A DNA stretch of 64,000 bases from the NCBI GenBank assembly GCA_032620915.1, contig CP136052.1, positions 2,658,001 to 2,722,000 on the forward strand, read 5' to 3'. Within the stretch, counting starts at the first letter, position 1. Each line of letters starts with the position of its first letter. The stretch is from Oscillospiraceae bacterium NTUH-002-81. GTDB lineage: Bacteria > Bacillota > Clostridia > Lachnospirales > Lachnospiraceae. Below the pieces are notes generated by a model. The model ran no database searches and had not been told where the DNA came from. It saw only the letters and a program-made list of their open reading frames with translations. Shown here piece after piece: positions 46,407-56,547 of this stretch. The translations under genes were made by a program, and so were the position numbers.

Positions 46407-48134
46407 TTACTTCTCCTCCTTTTTCTCATAATTTTTCTGCATCTGATGATAATAACCGATATTGAATTTTCCCTGATCCTCCAAAGACAGCCGCTTGGGA
46501 AATTCACTGAATTTGCACATCAATTCCGTTACTTTCTGTTCATAATGGATTTTAGCACCTACGCTGTCCCGCTCTATTTTTCGAAGATGGCTGTTCTTTA
46601 ATTTCAGCAGAACAGGAAATACAGAAGCCGGTGTCGCACAGGCGGCGTTAAAATACCGATCCCGAATGGTCGCTTTGATATCGCCGCTCGCCCGCTTCTG
46701 AATGAACTCCAGAACGGCAAATAACCGTCCAAGCACATATGCAACCTCCTGACTTTCTTCTCTGCACTCCATATACGCTTCTCCTTCCTTCCAATCATAA
46801 TTGCGAATCAGATATGCCTTATCAATGGCTGCCCGCCCCCAGGTGACATTTCCCTGTTCTGCACGGATACGTATGATCGTATTCGTGTATAAGCTGGCCG
46901 GATACCGGCTGCCGGAAACGATCGCTTTCAGTACCGCCACCGACATATTGGAAACCGGTTTCTTATCCCGGGATTTCTGATTCGCCGTCTGATCCAGCAT
47001 GTCCTCAATGCCCAGATATTCCTTTGTTTCCCACGCCGGTTTTATCATTTCCATGCGGTCGTAATGCGCAATGATATTTTTCAAAATGTTGCCAAAAGAA
47101 TTCTCATAAAAAAATCGAACAGCCAGTCTGGCCGCATTTGGCGCAATGCCCATAATATAAAACTTCTGTTCCGGATCCAGCGCTACCTCTTTATAATTGA
47201 TATACCCGTCATTTTTGATGGATTGAAATACCCGAATCACATCCTCCTGATTATCGCCCGGCGGATCAATGGCATCCCAGAAAGCCGCCGGGTATTCCTC
47301 CCTGGCGCTTTCCGCCCAGCAGACGATCATCGTATCTCCGATCTGCTCAGTATACTCCCGATGGGAAAGCAGATCATTCAATGCTGTTGTATAGGCGTAT
47401 TCCGCATATTTTCCCACCGGCGCATTATAGCTTTGTGCCTTCCCGTAAGATTCAAAGGCCGGCGCATTGAAAGAAACCAATGCAGCACCGCTGGATTGTG
47501 CACCCGGAACCCCTTTGATGGTTCTGTGGATTCTCGCGATGGGAGTCCGTTCTCCGGTCACAAGGCAAATCCCCTTCTCCTCGCTTTCTCCGTCTTCCAC
47601 CTCTTCCCAGGCCCGTTGAATTGCCGCATCATCCTGTGCATCTTGCGTATCCATGGAAAACACCAGATTCCCGCCTGCCGTCAGTTCCTCCCATTTTTCC
47701 AGAACTGCCGGATTTTCTTTTGCTTTCTGCGGATCCCATTTCTCAAAATGCGCACAGACAGCCCGCGCCATCATACTGTCTGCGCCTTTTAAAATCTCCA
47801 GATGCTTTTTCTTCGCTGCCAGAAAACAATCCTGCGCTCTTTTGTCCGCTGGATCAGCGTCGATCCCCAGCAAATACTTCGCATTATCACAGAGGAAATT
47901 GGCAGATATGCCGGAAGAACGCGGCACCATTTCCGGTACACGCAAAGTTTTCGGTTCCCATCTTTTCCTTTTGCCTTCTCCCTTTTCCTCTCTCAGGTCA
48001 AAAATTGCCTTTATATCGCCATCCGCACGCAATTCTATTGCATAGGAAACTTTCGCCTGGCACCATCCCGGTGTCGATACCTTCCCCTCTTCCGCCAGCC
48101 GCTCATAGTATTCTTTCAGCGCCTGTAAAATCAT
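46407..48134 (-). CDS. cas8c: Type I-C Cascade large subunit Cas8c (Csd1)
   Basis: A 575-residue Csd1 protein, normal length for the family, beginning MILQALKEYYERLAEEGKV. It recognises the PAM in the I-C effector; the same gene often contains an internal start for the small subunit Cas11c in its C-terminal part, which I could not verify here. Its ATG overlaps the cas5c stop by 4 nt. Confidence 0.95.
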   Translation of the reverse strand: MILQALKEYYERLAEEGKVSTPGWCQAKVSYAIELRADGDIKAIFDLREEKGEGKRKRWEPKTLRVPEMVPRSSGISANFLCDNAKYLLGIDADPADKRAQDCFLAAKKKHLEILKGADSMMARAVCAHFEKWDPQKAKENPAVLEKWEELTAGGNLVFSMDTQDAQDDAAIQRAWEEVEDGESEEKGICLVTGERTPIARIHRTIKGVPGAQSSGAALVSFNAPAFESYGKAQSYNAPVGKYAEYAYTTALNDLLSHREYTEQIGDTMIVCWAESAREEYPAAFWDAIDPPGDNQEDVIRVFQSIKNDGYINYKEVALDPEQKFYIMGIAPNAARLAVRFFYENSFGNILKNIIAHYDRMEMIKPAWETKEYLGIEDMLDQTANQKSRDKKPVSNMSVAVLKAIVSGSRYPASLYTNTIIRIRAEQGNVTWGRAAIDKAYLIRNYDWKEGEAYMECREESQEVAYVLGRLFAVLEFIQKRASGDIKATIRDRYFNAACATPASVFPVLLKLKNSHLRKIERDSVGAKIHYEQKVTELMCKFSEFPKRLSLEDQGKFNIGYYHQMQKNYEKKEEK

Positions 48135-48793
48135 CGAATCACCTCACAGTCCCGCAGATCCAGCACGCCTTTCTTCATCACCGCCCGGAAAAACATGGGC
48201 TGTATATCGTTCGGATCACTGTAGTCCATATCATACAGCATCAGTCCCAGATCCCGTTCTTCCACATCAGCATAGGCCGTCGTGATCTCGCTCGCCTCCC
48301 ACAGACCAAAATGTGCCGGAAATTCCCGGCAGCCAAAATAGGGCATGTGATAGCATTCTCCTCTTTTCAACCGTCTCATGATAATATCCTTAAACTTTCC
48401 CGGATTGTCCGTGGCATTGGCATGCACCGTCATTTCAAAATGCGCCTCGATCACATATTCCACATCACGCAGCAGGACGGAGGCCCGCTGGACAATATCG
48501 TTTTTTGTAATAATCCCCAGTTCTTTGTCCGCACCGTTGTATGCCTGTAACACATTGGCTGCTGATATTTTGCTCTGTACTTCATTTCTTCGGACGCTGG
48601 TAAACCGGATCGGCTTTCTTACATAAATCTTATCAATATGCCAGCGCAATCCTGGATGCCAGTAGATGGCTTCCAAAATGCCCCTTGCCGCGGATGGCGT
48701 CATCACGTCATAGGAATATCGCTCCACCTTTGTCTCCGGGCGGGTAAATAATGCATAATCTCCCCAGACTTTTACTTTGACTCCAACGCTCAT
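48131..48793 (-). CDS. cas5c: Type I-C crRNA-processing nuclease Cas5c
   Basis: A 220-residue Cas5 protein (MSVGVKVKVWGDYALFTRPE) that replaces Cas6 in subtype I-C: it cuts the repeat at the base of its stem and stays bound to the 11-nt 5' handle. RYSYDVMTPSAARGILEAIY is the conserved N-terminal segment. It is the first gene of the cas5c-8c-7c-4-1-2 operon. No cas6 is present, as expected. Confidence 0.96.
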   Translation of the reverse strand: MSVGVKVKVWGDYALFTRPETKVERYSYDVMTPSAARGILEAIYWHPGLRWHIDKIYVRKPIRFTSVRRNEVQSKISAANVLQAYNGADKELGIITKNDIVQRASVLLRDVEYVIEAHFEMTVHANATDNPGKFKDIIMRRLKRGECYHMPYFGCREFPAHFGLWEASEITTAYADVEERDLGLMLYDMDYSDPNDIQPMFFRAVMKKGVLDLRDCEVIR

Positions 48794-48885
48794 GTTCTCA
48801 CTCCTTTCCGTTGTATTTTCAGAATATTTGTTTTATACTTATGGTATTGAATCATTTTATCAGGTATAGCTTGTTTATATTTCTG

Positions 48886-48914
48886 ATAATATCATACTTT
48901 CTCTTCGTTTACAA
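48886..48914 (-). promoter_or_regulatory. Promoter of the cas5c-cas2 operon
   Basis: On the minus strand TTGTAA (48914-48909) and TATTAT (48891-48886) are 17 bp apart, with an extended -10 (TGA before TATTAT). It lies about 90 bp before the cas5c ATG. The predicted target of the crRNA-like RNA at 48981 covers the -35. Confidence 0.75.
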
Positions 48915-48938
48915 TATATAATTTTTACTTTCACTGAA
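48901..48938 (-). promoter_or_regulatory. Predicted Cascade target (PAM plus protospacer) over the cas promoter
   Basis: On the minus strand a TTC PAM (48938-48936) is followed by AGTGAAAGTAAAAATTA. Against the spacer-like sequence at 49014 (AGTGACAGTAACTATTA), 14 of 17 positions match; mismatches are at 6, 12 and 13. In type I effectors every sixth guide base is flipped out and unpaired, so only position 13 counts against pairing. A full-length footprint would cover the -35 at 48914-48909. Confidence 0.75.
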
Positions 48939-48945
48939 ATTTATA

Positions 48946-48974
48946 TTGATTTCATATATTAGCTCTGATATACT
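48946..48974 (+). promoter_or_regulatory. Promoter of the crRNA-like RNA
   Basis: TTGATT (48946-48951), a 17-bp spacer and TATACT (48969-48974) with an extended -10 (TGA before TATACT). The expected start, near 48981, coincides with the first base of the repeat-like hairpin. It is divergent from the cas5c promoter. Confidence 0.75.
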
Positions 48975-48980
48975 TTAAAA

Positions 48981-49095
48981 GTCAGGAAGCCCTCCATTCC
49001 TGTGGATTGAAATAGTGACAGTAACTATTACCCAACCGATAAACAGCAGCAAGAAAAAACGCTCTCTGCCTTTCTCTTACTGCTGTTTGTCTTTT
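48981..49095 (+). ncRNA. Candidate crRNA-like regulatory RNA (CreA/CreR-type) inside the cas locus
   Basis: Repeat-like part (48981-49013): GT, then CAGGAA / TTCCTG as a 6-bp stem, then TGTGGATTGAAAT. The array repeat has the same plan (GTC, GCTCCC / GGGAGC, GTGGGTTGAAAT); its last 11 bases differ at one position. Spacer-like part from 49014 starts AGTGACAGTAACTATTA and pairs with a PAM-flanked site at the cas promoter. AAACAGCAG (49041-49049) / CTGCTGTTT (49080-49088) followed by GTCTTTTCC is a plausible terminator. Such RNAs guide Cascade to bind without cleavage and repress the target promoter. This is inferred from sequence only. Confidence 0.75.
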
Positions 49096-49110
49096 CCCCA
49101 ATATTCTCTT

Positions 49111-51256
49111 TTACATATACAACGCCATTCCTGTGTCTATATCCAGATCCAGCCCGCATTCCATGGAATATGCCTCCGGGTTTTCCAAAATATAAAAATC
49201 TTTGGTGCCTTCGACATATTCTGCCATCGACCGCAACATCCCTGCATCATAGATTTTATCAAACTCTTTTCTGTAAACATTGACACAGTACTGCCCGGCC
49301 TTTCGCATACGTGCTTTTGTAAATCCCTTTATTTTTCAGCTCCTCTAAAATGGCTTCCGCCTCTTCATTGAAACTGACAAAAACCGTCACGGTATCCTCT
49401 TCTATGAGGCGGAATTCCCTTCCCACCTTTGCAAAATGATAGTCTCTTCTTCGAAATTCCTCCAAAATATGTTTTTTGTCCAGACTGTCCCCTTTTATAT
49501 GATACAGCATCTGAAAATAGCTTTCTATACACTGCAGATCATCCAGCTTCTTCTGATCCCCCAGCAGCATTCTTGCGACATCAATCTGCTGCCTTTGCCC
49601 GGGCACATATTCCTTCTCATCCAGCTGAAAAATATACACAGAGCTTTCCGCGGCAGGATTTTTCCCTTCCCGGTTGCATCTGCCAGCCGCCTGTATCATA
49701 GAATCCACTCCGGCCAGCTGCCGATATACCGTGCGAAAATCAAGGTCTACGCCCGCCTCCACCAGACTTGTGGCAATCACAACGCACCTTTTCTCATCTT
49801 CTAGGCACTGGCGAATCTTCTGCAGTACTGCTTTTCTGTGCCGGGGACACATACTGGTAGATAAATGATACACGCCTTCTCCCTGCAATTCCCGGTAGAG
49901 CTTCTGTGCACGTTTCTTCGTATTGACAATACATAAAACCTGATATTCTTCTTTCAGCCGTTCCAGAAGCTCCTCTTCTCCCAGTGTACCTGCATTTTTG
50001 TAAGTAACACGCTGCAAAAAGGCGAACTGCTCTTCCAGATCCGGACAGAGCTCTATTGGCTTTTTCTTTACAAAAAAAGAATCCAGCGCCGGCTGCGTTG
50101 CCGTACACAATACCGCACTCACCTCATACATATTGATCAGCTCTTCTATCATTGCCACACAGGGTTTCAGATAGTCGTTCGGCAACATCTGCGCCTCGTC
50201 AAATACGATCACACTGTTTGCGATGTTATGAAGCTTCCGGCACTTTGAAGACTTATTGGAAAACAGCGATTCAAAAAACTGTACATTTGTTGTCACCACA
50301 ACCGGCTTATCCCAGTTTTCCGCCGCCAGCTGCATCGGTTTCAGTTCCTCCGAATCTTCATAATCCACATTGCAGTGATTTTCCAGAACATTTTCTGCCC
50401 CCAGAATTTCCCGGAACACCTGCGCATTCTGCTCGATGATGCTCGTATACGGCACCACGTAAATGACTCTGCGCATATGATGCTTTACTGCATGCCGCAG
50501 GGCAAACGCCATAGATGCAACCGTTTTTCCGCCTCCCGTTGGCACCGTCAGGCGGAAAAGCCCCTTATCCAGGCTTCCCCCTTCCAAACAGGCATTTAAA
50601 ATCGCCGTTCTTCTGCCATTTACCGTATGTAAATCCGTCTCCTTTTTCCATTTGGCCACGTAAGCTTCCAACTTTTCCAGAAGAACCTCCATAGATTCTC
50701 CCTGTTCTCTTCCTGTATCTCCATTTTTCATAAACTGCTCTGTATCAAGGAAATCCGCATCCACCAGACAGGAATACAGCATTCTGATAAAAACACTCAG
50801 CGAAAAATCCGGATCGACACATGCCCGGGCATCAAATGGCGGCCCACCGACTGACGGAATCTGTACTTCCGTCCGATAAGCCCCATAATCCTCCACCTTC
50901 TTTTTCAGTCGGCCGCTTAATGTTGGCGCAGATGCCCGATCCGCCTGATTTCCATAATCAGGAAGCCCTGCGTGATGTCCGGCAATACAATAACTCATAA
51001 TCGGATAAAGACCTTTATGGTCTTTACAGACCTGTGCTCCTGCTGTTGCATGGTCTACCATTTCCGTTCCATTGGTTCTGATCTTATGCTGAAATGCAGC
51101 GGAATATTTGCCAATATCATGCAGCATGCCGCAGCAATATCCCCAGTCATACTTGCCAAATGCCTCTGCAAACATTCCCGCAAGCGCAGCGGTTCCCTGT
51201 AAATGATCCAGAAGGCTTTGTTCCCGATCCTCCGTCATATGCGCTATGTATTTCAC
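49111..51256 (-). CDS. cas3: Cas3 helicase-nuclease of the type I-C system, frameshifted near the C-terminus
   Basis: About 715 residues when both frames are joined. HD nuclease: MLHDIGKYSAAFQ (H46, D47) and GHHAGLPDY. Helicase: Walker A VPTGGGKTVAS, DEAQ box VFDEAQML, CTATQPAL, and motifs V-VI SLVEAGVDLDF and QAAGRCNREG. The frame stops early at 49259; removing one base from CCC (49325-49327) restores FTKARMRKAGQYCVNVYRKE to a natural end at 49111. The start is GTG 51256, after a GAGGGG site. A 317-bp gap with its own promoters separates it from cas5c. Confidence 0.93.
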
Positions 51257-51305
51257 AAAAATCACGCCCCTCTGCTGTTTATGATCTGGCTTTATTCTAT
51301 CGTTT

Positions 51306-52174
51306 CTACACCAAAATAGCCTTCTTCCCTGCAATCATATTCCTCACAGCTTCTACTTCCTTATCTGTAGCCGCTGCGATCTGCTCCGCCGAAAAACCAT
51401 TCTTGTACATTTTCAGGATAATTCCCGCTTCGCCTTCCGCACGACCTTCTTCACGGCCAATCGCAATTCCATCTTCTTTTATTCCCTGACTCAGGTTACA
51501 CATAACATCCACATCCTTTCGCAGATTCTCTTCTATCGGAATATCGTATTCCTGTCCCATGATATTCAGCTTTTCCTCACCTGTCAGTTGTTTTGACAGC
51601 AACGCGCCCAACAACCGGTGCAGTTCATAGGTCTCATCATGTTCCGGCAGCTCCTTAGCCAGACCGATCATAATAATATGCAGCAAATCCAGATTTCCTT
51701 TCCATACATATCCACCGATCACCTGATCTTCCACCAGATGCACATGGCACATACTGTTTTCATCCATATTCATACATATCCAGATCGAATACACCTGCCT
51801 CAGATCGTCATAATTGGAATTTTCAAAATCCCGTTCTTTCTGTGACGAAATCAATCTGCTGCCATAAAAAACAATATCAAACCTGACCAGTCCTTCGCCC
51901 AGTTCTCCATTTTCTGTGTTAAAACCAACGATTCGCTGACCATTCGTTTTCTTTTTCTGATTCGTAAGCCCCGGCTCTATGGACACTGTGCTAATCTGCG
52001 GTGTCCCCTCGATGTATCCGATCACCTCACCATGCCGCATGCCCTTAAATGCATCGACCGTCTTTACCAGAATGTGAGCCAATATCCATTTCTGTCCCAG
52101 CAGGCGTTTTTCGCTTGCATCATACTGCGCCTCTTTGTCCGTGCCCCCACTGCATTTTTCAATTCCGTGTTCAA
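51306..52174 (-). pseudogene. Decayed Rpn-type nuclease gene (PF12784-like)
   Basis: Family sequence is clear (AQYDASEKRLLGQKWILAHI, SRLISSQKERDFENSNYDDL, RQVYSIWICMN). The expected start MNTELKNAV is read from TTG 52174 behind GGGGGG but is out of frame with the rest unless one base is added in CCCCC 52144-52148. The catalytic middle is missing: FDIVFYG runs straight into SRLISSQ where relatives have about 35-40 residues with the E-x-Q motif. It therefore has no nuclease active site. It stands just upstream of cas3 on the same strand. Confidence 0.75.
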
Positions 52175-52489
52175 AGTTTTCCCCCCTTTTGTTGTGCGAA
52201 GTATCTTCTATAGATATCGCGCTCTGCCAAAAGGTATCCAACCATATCTATATTATAACTTACGCGTTTTGCCGAAACAACTGCATTTTACATGCGATGC
52301 AGCCGCACCTTCATCAAATTTCTGTTGCAAAATTGGATCGATAAGCAGGATTTTGAAAAATTCACCAGGTCTTTTTTCCGTTGGAAATCCAACAGATTTA
52401 TGGAACTTCCCACACTATAATAAAAACGAAAAATCAAGAAACACTGTTATTACTATTTGATAAAAATCAGAAGAAAGCGAGGATTTCTT
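52175..52489. other. Intergenic region upstream of hcp
   Basis: This 315-bp stretch has no convincing gene. TATAAT at 52416-52421 could be the hcp -10, but I see no matching -35. A small GTTGG-aaat-CCAAC hairpin lies nearby. Confidence 0.4.
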
Positions 52490-54086
52490 ATGGATCACAA
52501 TATGTTTTGTTTTCAGTGTGAACAGACCGCAGGCTGCTCCGGCTGTACAGGAAAAACAGGCGTCTGCGGAAAAAATACCGATGTGGCAAAGCTTCAGGAC
52601 GAGCTGACCGGCGCGCTGATCGGGCTGGCGCGTGCGTCCTATCACGCCCCGGGCGCTAACGACCACACCTGGCGTCTGATGATCGAGGGATTATTTACCA
52701 CCGTCACAAACGTAAACTTTTACGAAAAGACTGTAAGGGAAATGATCGACCGAGTGCATGAGGAAAAAGAACGGCTGGTGCCAAACTGTTCTTCCTGTAC
52801 CTCTGTGTGCGGGCAAACCGATGATTATGATTTGGAAAAAGTGTGGAATGCGCCGGAGGATATCCGCAGCCTCAAATCACTCATCCTCTTCGGCGTGCGC
52901 GGTATGGCGGCTTATGCGCACCATGCCCTGGTTCTGGGGTATACCGATGAAGAGTTAAATCATTTCTTTGCGAAAGCGCTTTTTGCGGTGGGCGAAGACT
53001 GGGACATGGACGAACTGCTGCCCATCGTGATGGAGGTTGGCGAGAAAAACCTCAAATGCATGGCGCTTCTTGACCGGGCAAACACCGAGACCTACGGCAC
53101 CCCCACACCGGTCACCGTTCCCCTGACCGTAGAAAAAGGGCCGTTCATCGTGATTTCCGGTCACGATCTCCACGACCTGAAACTGCTGCTGGAGCAGACC
53201 GAAGGCAAAGGCATCAACATCTACACCCACAGTGAAATGCTCCCTGCCCACGGGTATCCTGAACTGAAAAAATATCCGCATCTCAAAGGCAATTTCGGTA
53301 CGGCATGGCAGAACCAGCAGAAGGAATTTTCAGACATTCCCGCGCCGATCCTGTTTACCACCAACTGCCTGATGCCGCCCCACGCAAGCTATGCTGACCG
53401 GGTATTTACCACCGCTGTGGTTTCCTATCCCGAAATGACCCACATCGGGGAGGATAAGGACTTCACACCGGTGATCGAAAAGGCACTGGAACTGGGCGGA
53501 TATCCCGAGGACAAATCATTTACCGGCATCAACGGCGGCAGCACTGTGACCACCGGTTTTGCCCGCGGCACCGTACTCGGTGTGGCCGACAAGGTGATTG
53601 AAGCGGTAAAATCCGGTGCGATCCGGCATTTCTTCCTGGTGGGCGGCTGTGACGGTGCACGGCCCGGCCGCAACTACTACACGGAATTTGTAAAACAGAC
53701 GCCGCCAGACACCGTGATCCTGACCCCTGGCCTGCGGCAAATACCGGTTCAACGATCTGGATCTGGGCACCATCGGCGGTCTGCCCCGGCTGATGGATGT
53801 GGGACAATGCAACGACGCTTACAGCGCCATTCAGGTTGCCGTTGCCCTTGCAGACGCCTTTGGCTGCGGGGTAAACGACCTGCCCCTGTCCATGGTGCTC
53901 TCCTGGTACGAGCAGAAAGCTGTGTGCATCCTTCTGACCCTGTTGCATTTGGGCATCAAAAATATCCGCCTCGGCCCCACACTGCCGGCGTTCCTTTCTC
54001 CCAATGTGCTGAACTATCTTGTAGAAAACTTCGGCATCGCTCCCATCACCACACCGGAGGAAGACTTAAAACAGCTTCTGCACTGA
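52490..54086 (+). CDS. hcp: Hydroxylamine reductase / hybrid cluster protein, frameshifted
   Basis: About 531 residues when the frames are joined. The N-terminal cluster is C-x2-C-x8-C-x6-C ([10 protein letters not shown]...), and FTTNCLMPP and [16 protein letters not shown] supply hybrid-cluster ligands. Hcp reduces NO or hydroxylamine under nitrosative stress. After PPDTVILT the frame is lost; removing one base of CCCC (53724-53727) gives [19 protein letters not shown] and a normal C-terminus ending at 54086. ATG 52490 has a GAGG site 7 nt upstream. Confidence 0.92.
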
Positions 54087-54095
54087 TCATAAATA

Positions 54096-54119
54096 GCCCC
54101 CTGCCACAATGGCAGGGGC
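54096..54119 (+). terminator. Hairpin after hcp
   Basis: GCCCCCTGCCA (54096-54106) and TGGCAGGGGC (54110-54119) form a strong stem with a 3-nt loop. The following T-run is weak, so it is a probable rather than certain terminator. Confidence 0.55.
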
Positions 54120-54261
54120 GCTTATCTCCTTGAAATCAATCTCTTTTTTTATAAGTATCCGATAATATGCTCAACACAGCTTAAATGGCATTTTCTCGTA
54201 TGCCATCACACATTGTCCAATTCTCGATTGGATATTTTATCTTCTCTATCTTTGCAAGACA

Positions 54262-54803
54262 TTATTTCTTCGCCTTTCCTTCCAATTCCAGCATATACTT
54301 ATCAAAGTCGGACATGAATAATCTGTCCTGAATGACACGGTATTTTTCAAATTCTGTCTCGGCATGAAGCTTTGCAATTTCAGCCATTCATCATCCATGA
54401 CCCAGCCTTTGATGGTGTAGTCCTTTGCGATTTGATTTACCCATTTACGGAACTGTACCGCCCGCTCGGAATTGACCTTGAAACCTACAGCAATGATCAT
54501 TTGAAGGCTATAGTGCTTGGTATCACGTGTCACCTGGCGAGAACCTTCGGTTTGAACTATCCGGAAATTCCGGATAGTTGAATCCTCCTCAAGCTCTGAA
54601 TCAGAATAAATCTTCTTAATATGCTCATTGATTGTACGAACATCCACGTCATACAATGTGGCCATCATCTTCTGTGTCATCCATATATTTTCATCCTCGT
54701 AGCGCATCTCTATACTCTCCTGCTGATCACCAACAAGGGCAACATAGGTCAGGTATTCCGCTGCGCTGGAATGGATGGTTATTTCATCTTTTTTCTTTGC
54801 CAA
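54262..54803 (-). pseudogene. Internally deleted RhuM-family gene
   Basis: The first ~145 residues match the RhuM virulence-protein family (ENIWMTQKMMATLYDVDVRT, YSLQMIIAVGFKVNSERAVQ, FRKWVNQIAKDYTIKGWVMD). Directly after DDEWL the other frame continues AEIAKLHAETEFEKYRVIQD to SDFDKYMLELEGKAKK and a stop at 54262, the normal C-terminus. The central ~150 residues found in relatives are missing and the two parts are out of frame, so this is a deletion remnant. Confidence 0.78.
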
Positions 54804-55029
54804 AATAAGATTTCCTCCACCTCTATAATGATTCTATTTTTGACAGATGCCACATACTTTTATCAATCCAGCTAACATCTATATTTCCCCACTTTTACAA
54901 GAACATAATAAGCGGTTGACAAGTGGTAGACAAAATCGCTGTTTTGAAGTCTTGTTCGCTTACGCTGATTCCAATTCTAGCGGAAGTTCTGTCTCTCCTT
55001 CACTCGGCAGAACAACTGCGTCTCTAGCC

Positions 55030-56436
55030 TCAGTCTTCGTGCGTTGCACTCGTCTTCGCTAAGAGAACGCATGTTTCCACATGCACCGTCGCCGGGAACA
55101 TGTCCACGCAGCAAACCTTCTCCACCCGATAGCCCCTTGCGGTCAGTACTTCCAGATCCCGTGCCAGGCTGGTGGGTTTGCAGCTGATGTATACCAGCCG
55201 GTCTACGCCATAGTCGATGATCTTGCCCAGCGCTTTGGGATGAATACCGTCGCGGGGCGGGTCAAGGACAATGAGATCCGGCTTTTCTTCTATGGTGTCC
55301 AGCACCTTGAGGACGTCGCCCGCCAGGAATTCACAGTTGGAAAGGCCGTTTCTGGCCGCGTTTTCCCGGGCAGCTTCCACGGCTTCCTCGATGATTTCCA
55401 CGCCGATGACATGTTTTGCCACAGGCGCCAGCATCTGGGCGATGGTGCCGGTGCCGCTGTACAGATCGTAAATGATCTTGTCTTTGGTTTCTCCCACGTA
55501 GGAACGGGCAGTCTCGTAGAGAACTTCCGCGCCCCGGGAGTTGGTCTGGAAAAAGGAGAAGGGAGAAATTTTGAATTTCAGGCCCAACAGCTCCTCGTAA
55601 AAATGGTCACTGCCATAGACAACCTTGGTTCCTTCATCTTTGACCGCATCAGCCACGCTGTCGTTGTAGGTGTGAAGGATTCCCACAACTGTGCCGGACA
55701 GTTCCAGTGCCAGCACCCGGGATACCCAGTCCACGTCAGAGAGATCCAACTGACTTGTCGTTACCAGGTCGATAAGGATGTCGCCGGTTTTGACGCCTTT
55801 TCGCACGAGCAGGTGCCGCAGATAACCCTGATGGATCTGCTTATGATAAAAGGGCACGGCATTTTCGCTGAAATAATCCCGGACGCAGCGCAGGATTTTA
55901 CGGTAATCCTCGTCCACGATGCAGCAGCCGTCTACGGTGACGATATCGTAAAAGCTGCCGCGTCTGTGCATGCCCAGCGCCAGCGGACCATCCTTGTATT
56001 CATCTCCAAAGGAGAATTCCATCTTATTTCTGTAAGCTTCCTGCTGGGGGCTTGCCTTGATTCCTTCAAAGGTGTAATCAGAAATCACGTCGTCCAGCAG
56101 TGCTTTTACCTGGGCGGCTTTCAGCTTTAACTGCTCTTCATAGGGCAGGGTCTGGTAGGTACAGCCGCCACAGACGCCAAAATGCGGACAGGGCGACGGC
56201 ACCTCCAGCGGTGATGGCTCCACCACCTCCAGAAGACGGCCTTCTGCTTTTCCGTGTTTGATCTTATTGACAGAGAAACGCACCTTCTGCCCGGGCACGC
56301 TGTTTTTCACAACTACCTTTTCGCCCTCTGCCGCCACGATTCCCTTGTTGGGAAATATTACTTTTTCCACAATTCCTTCTGCAATCTGTCCTTTTTTCAT
56401 CTTTTTCAAAGCCCTGCCGGGCTGCTCCTTTTCCAT
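55030..56436 (-). CDS. rlmD: 23S rRNA (uracil-C5)-methyltransferase, RlmD/RlmCD family
   Basis: A 468-residue enzyme: N-terminal TRAM RNA-binding domain (IVEKVIFPNKGIVAAEGEKV), an iron-sulphur site starting CPHFGVCGGC near residue 84, SAM motif YDLYSGTGTIAQM, and the catalytic loop LDPPRDGIHPKAL with YISCKPTSLARD carrying the active Cys. It methylates uridine in 23S rRNA. ATG 56436 has AGGAAA upstream; the in-frame TTG at 56460 precedes that site. The gene ends near a decayed RhuM gene. Confidence 0.94.
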   Translation of the reverse strand: MEKEQPGRALKKMKKGQIAEGIVEKVIFPNKGIVAAEGEKVVVKNSVPGQKVRFSVNKIKHGKAEGRLLEVVEPSPLEVPSPCPHFGVCGGCTYQTLPYEEQLKLKAAQVKALLDDVISDYTFEGIKASPQQEAYRNKMEFSFGDEYKDGPLALGMHRRGSFYDIVTVDGCCIVDEDYRKILRCVRDYFSENAVPFYHKQIHQGYLRHLLVRKGVKTGDILIDLVTTSQLDLSDVDWVSRVLALELSGTVVGILHTYNDSVADAVKDEGTKVVYGSDHFYEELLGLKFKISPFSFFQTNSRGAEVLYETARSYVGETKDKIIYDLYSGTGTIAQMLAPVAKHVIGVEIIEEAVEAARENAARNGLSNCEFLAGDVLKVLDTIEEKPDLIVLDPPRDGIHPKALGKIIDYGVDRLVYISCKPTSLARDLEVLTARGYRVEKVCCVDMFPATVHVETCVLLAKTSATHED

Positions 56437-56467
56437 ATTTTTGTATTTCCTATCATACAATGATAAA

Positions 56468-56496
56468 GCCCTGCAAACATCATCTGCCTGCAGGGC
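56468..56496 (-). terminator. Hairpin after the acidic membrane protein gene
   Basis: GCCCTGCA (56468-56475) pairs with TGCAGGGC (56489-56496). On the minus strand TTTATCATT follows. It lies between the small gene at 56548 and rlmD. Confidence 0.5.
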
Positions 56497-56547
56497 CTCC
56501 GCTGCGAATCTCTATTCTGATCACTTCCGCAAAATGTCAACAATCGT

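Noticed and set aside
48794..49110. A small toxin gene (CreT-like) in the cas3-cas5c gap
   Set aside because: I found no short frame with a start and ribosome site; the predicted target is the cas promoter, which fits autoregulation rather than a toxin-antitoxin pair.
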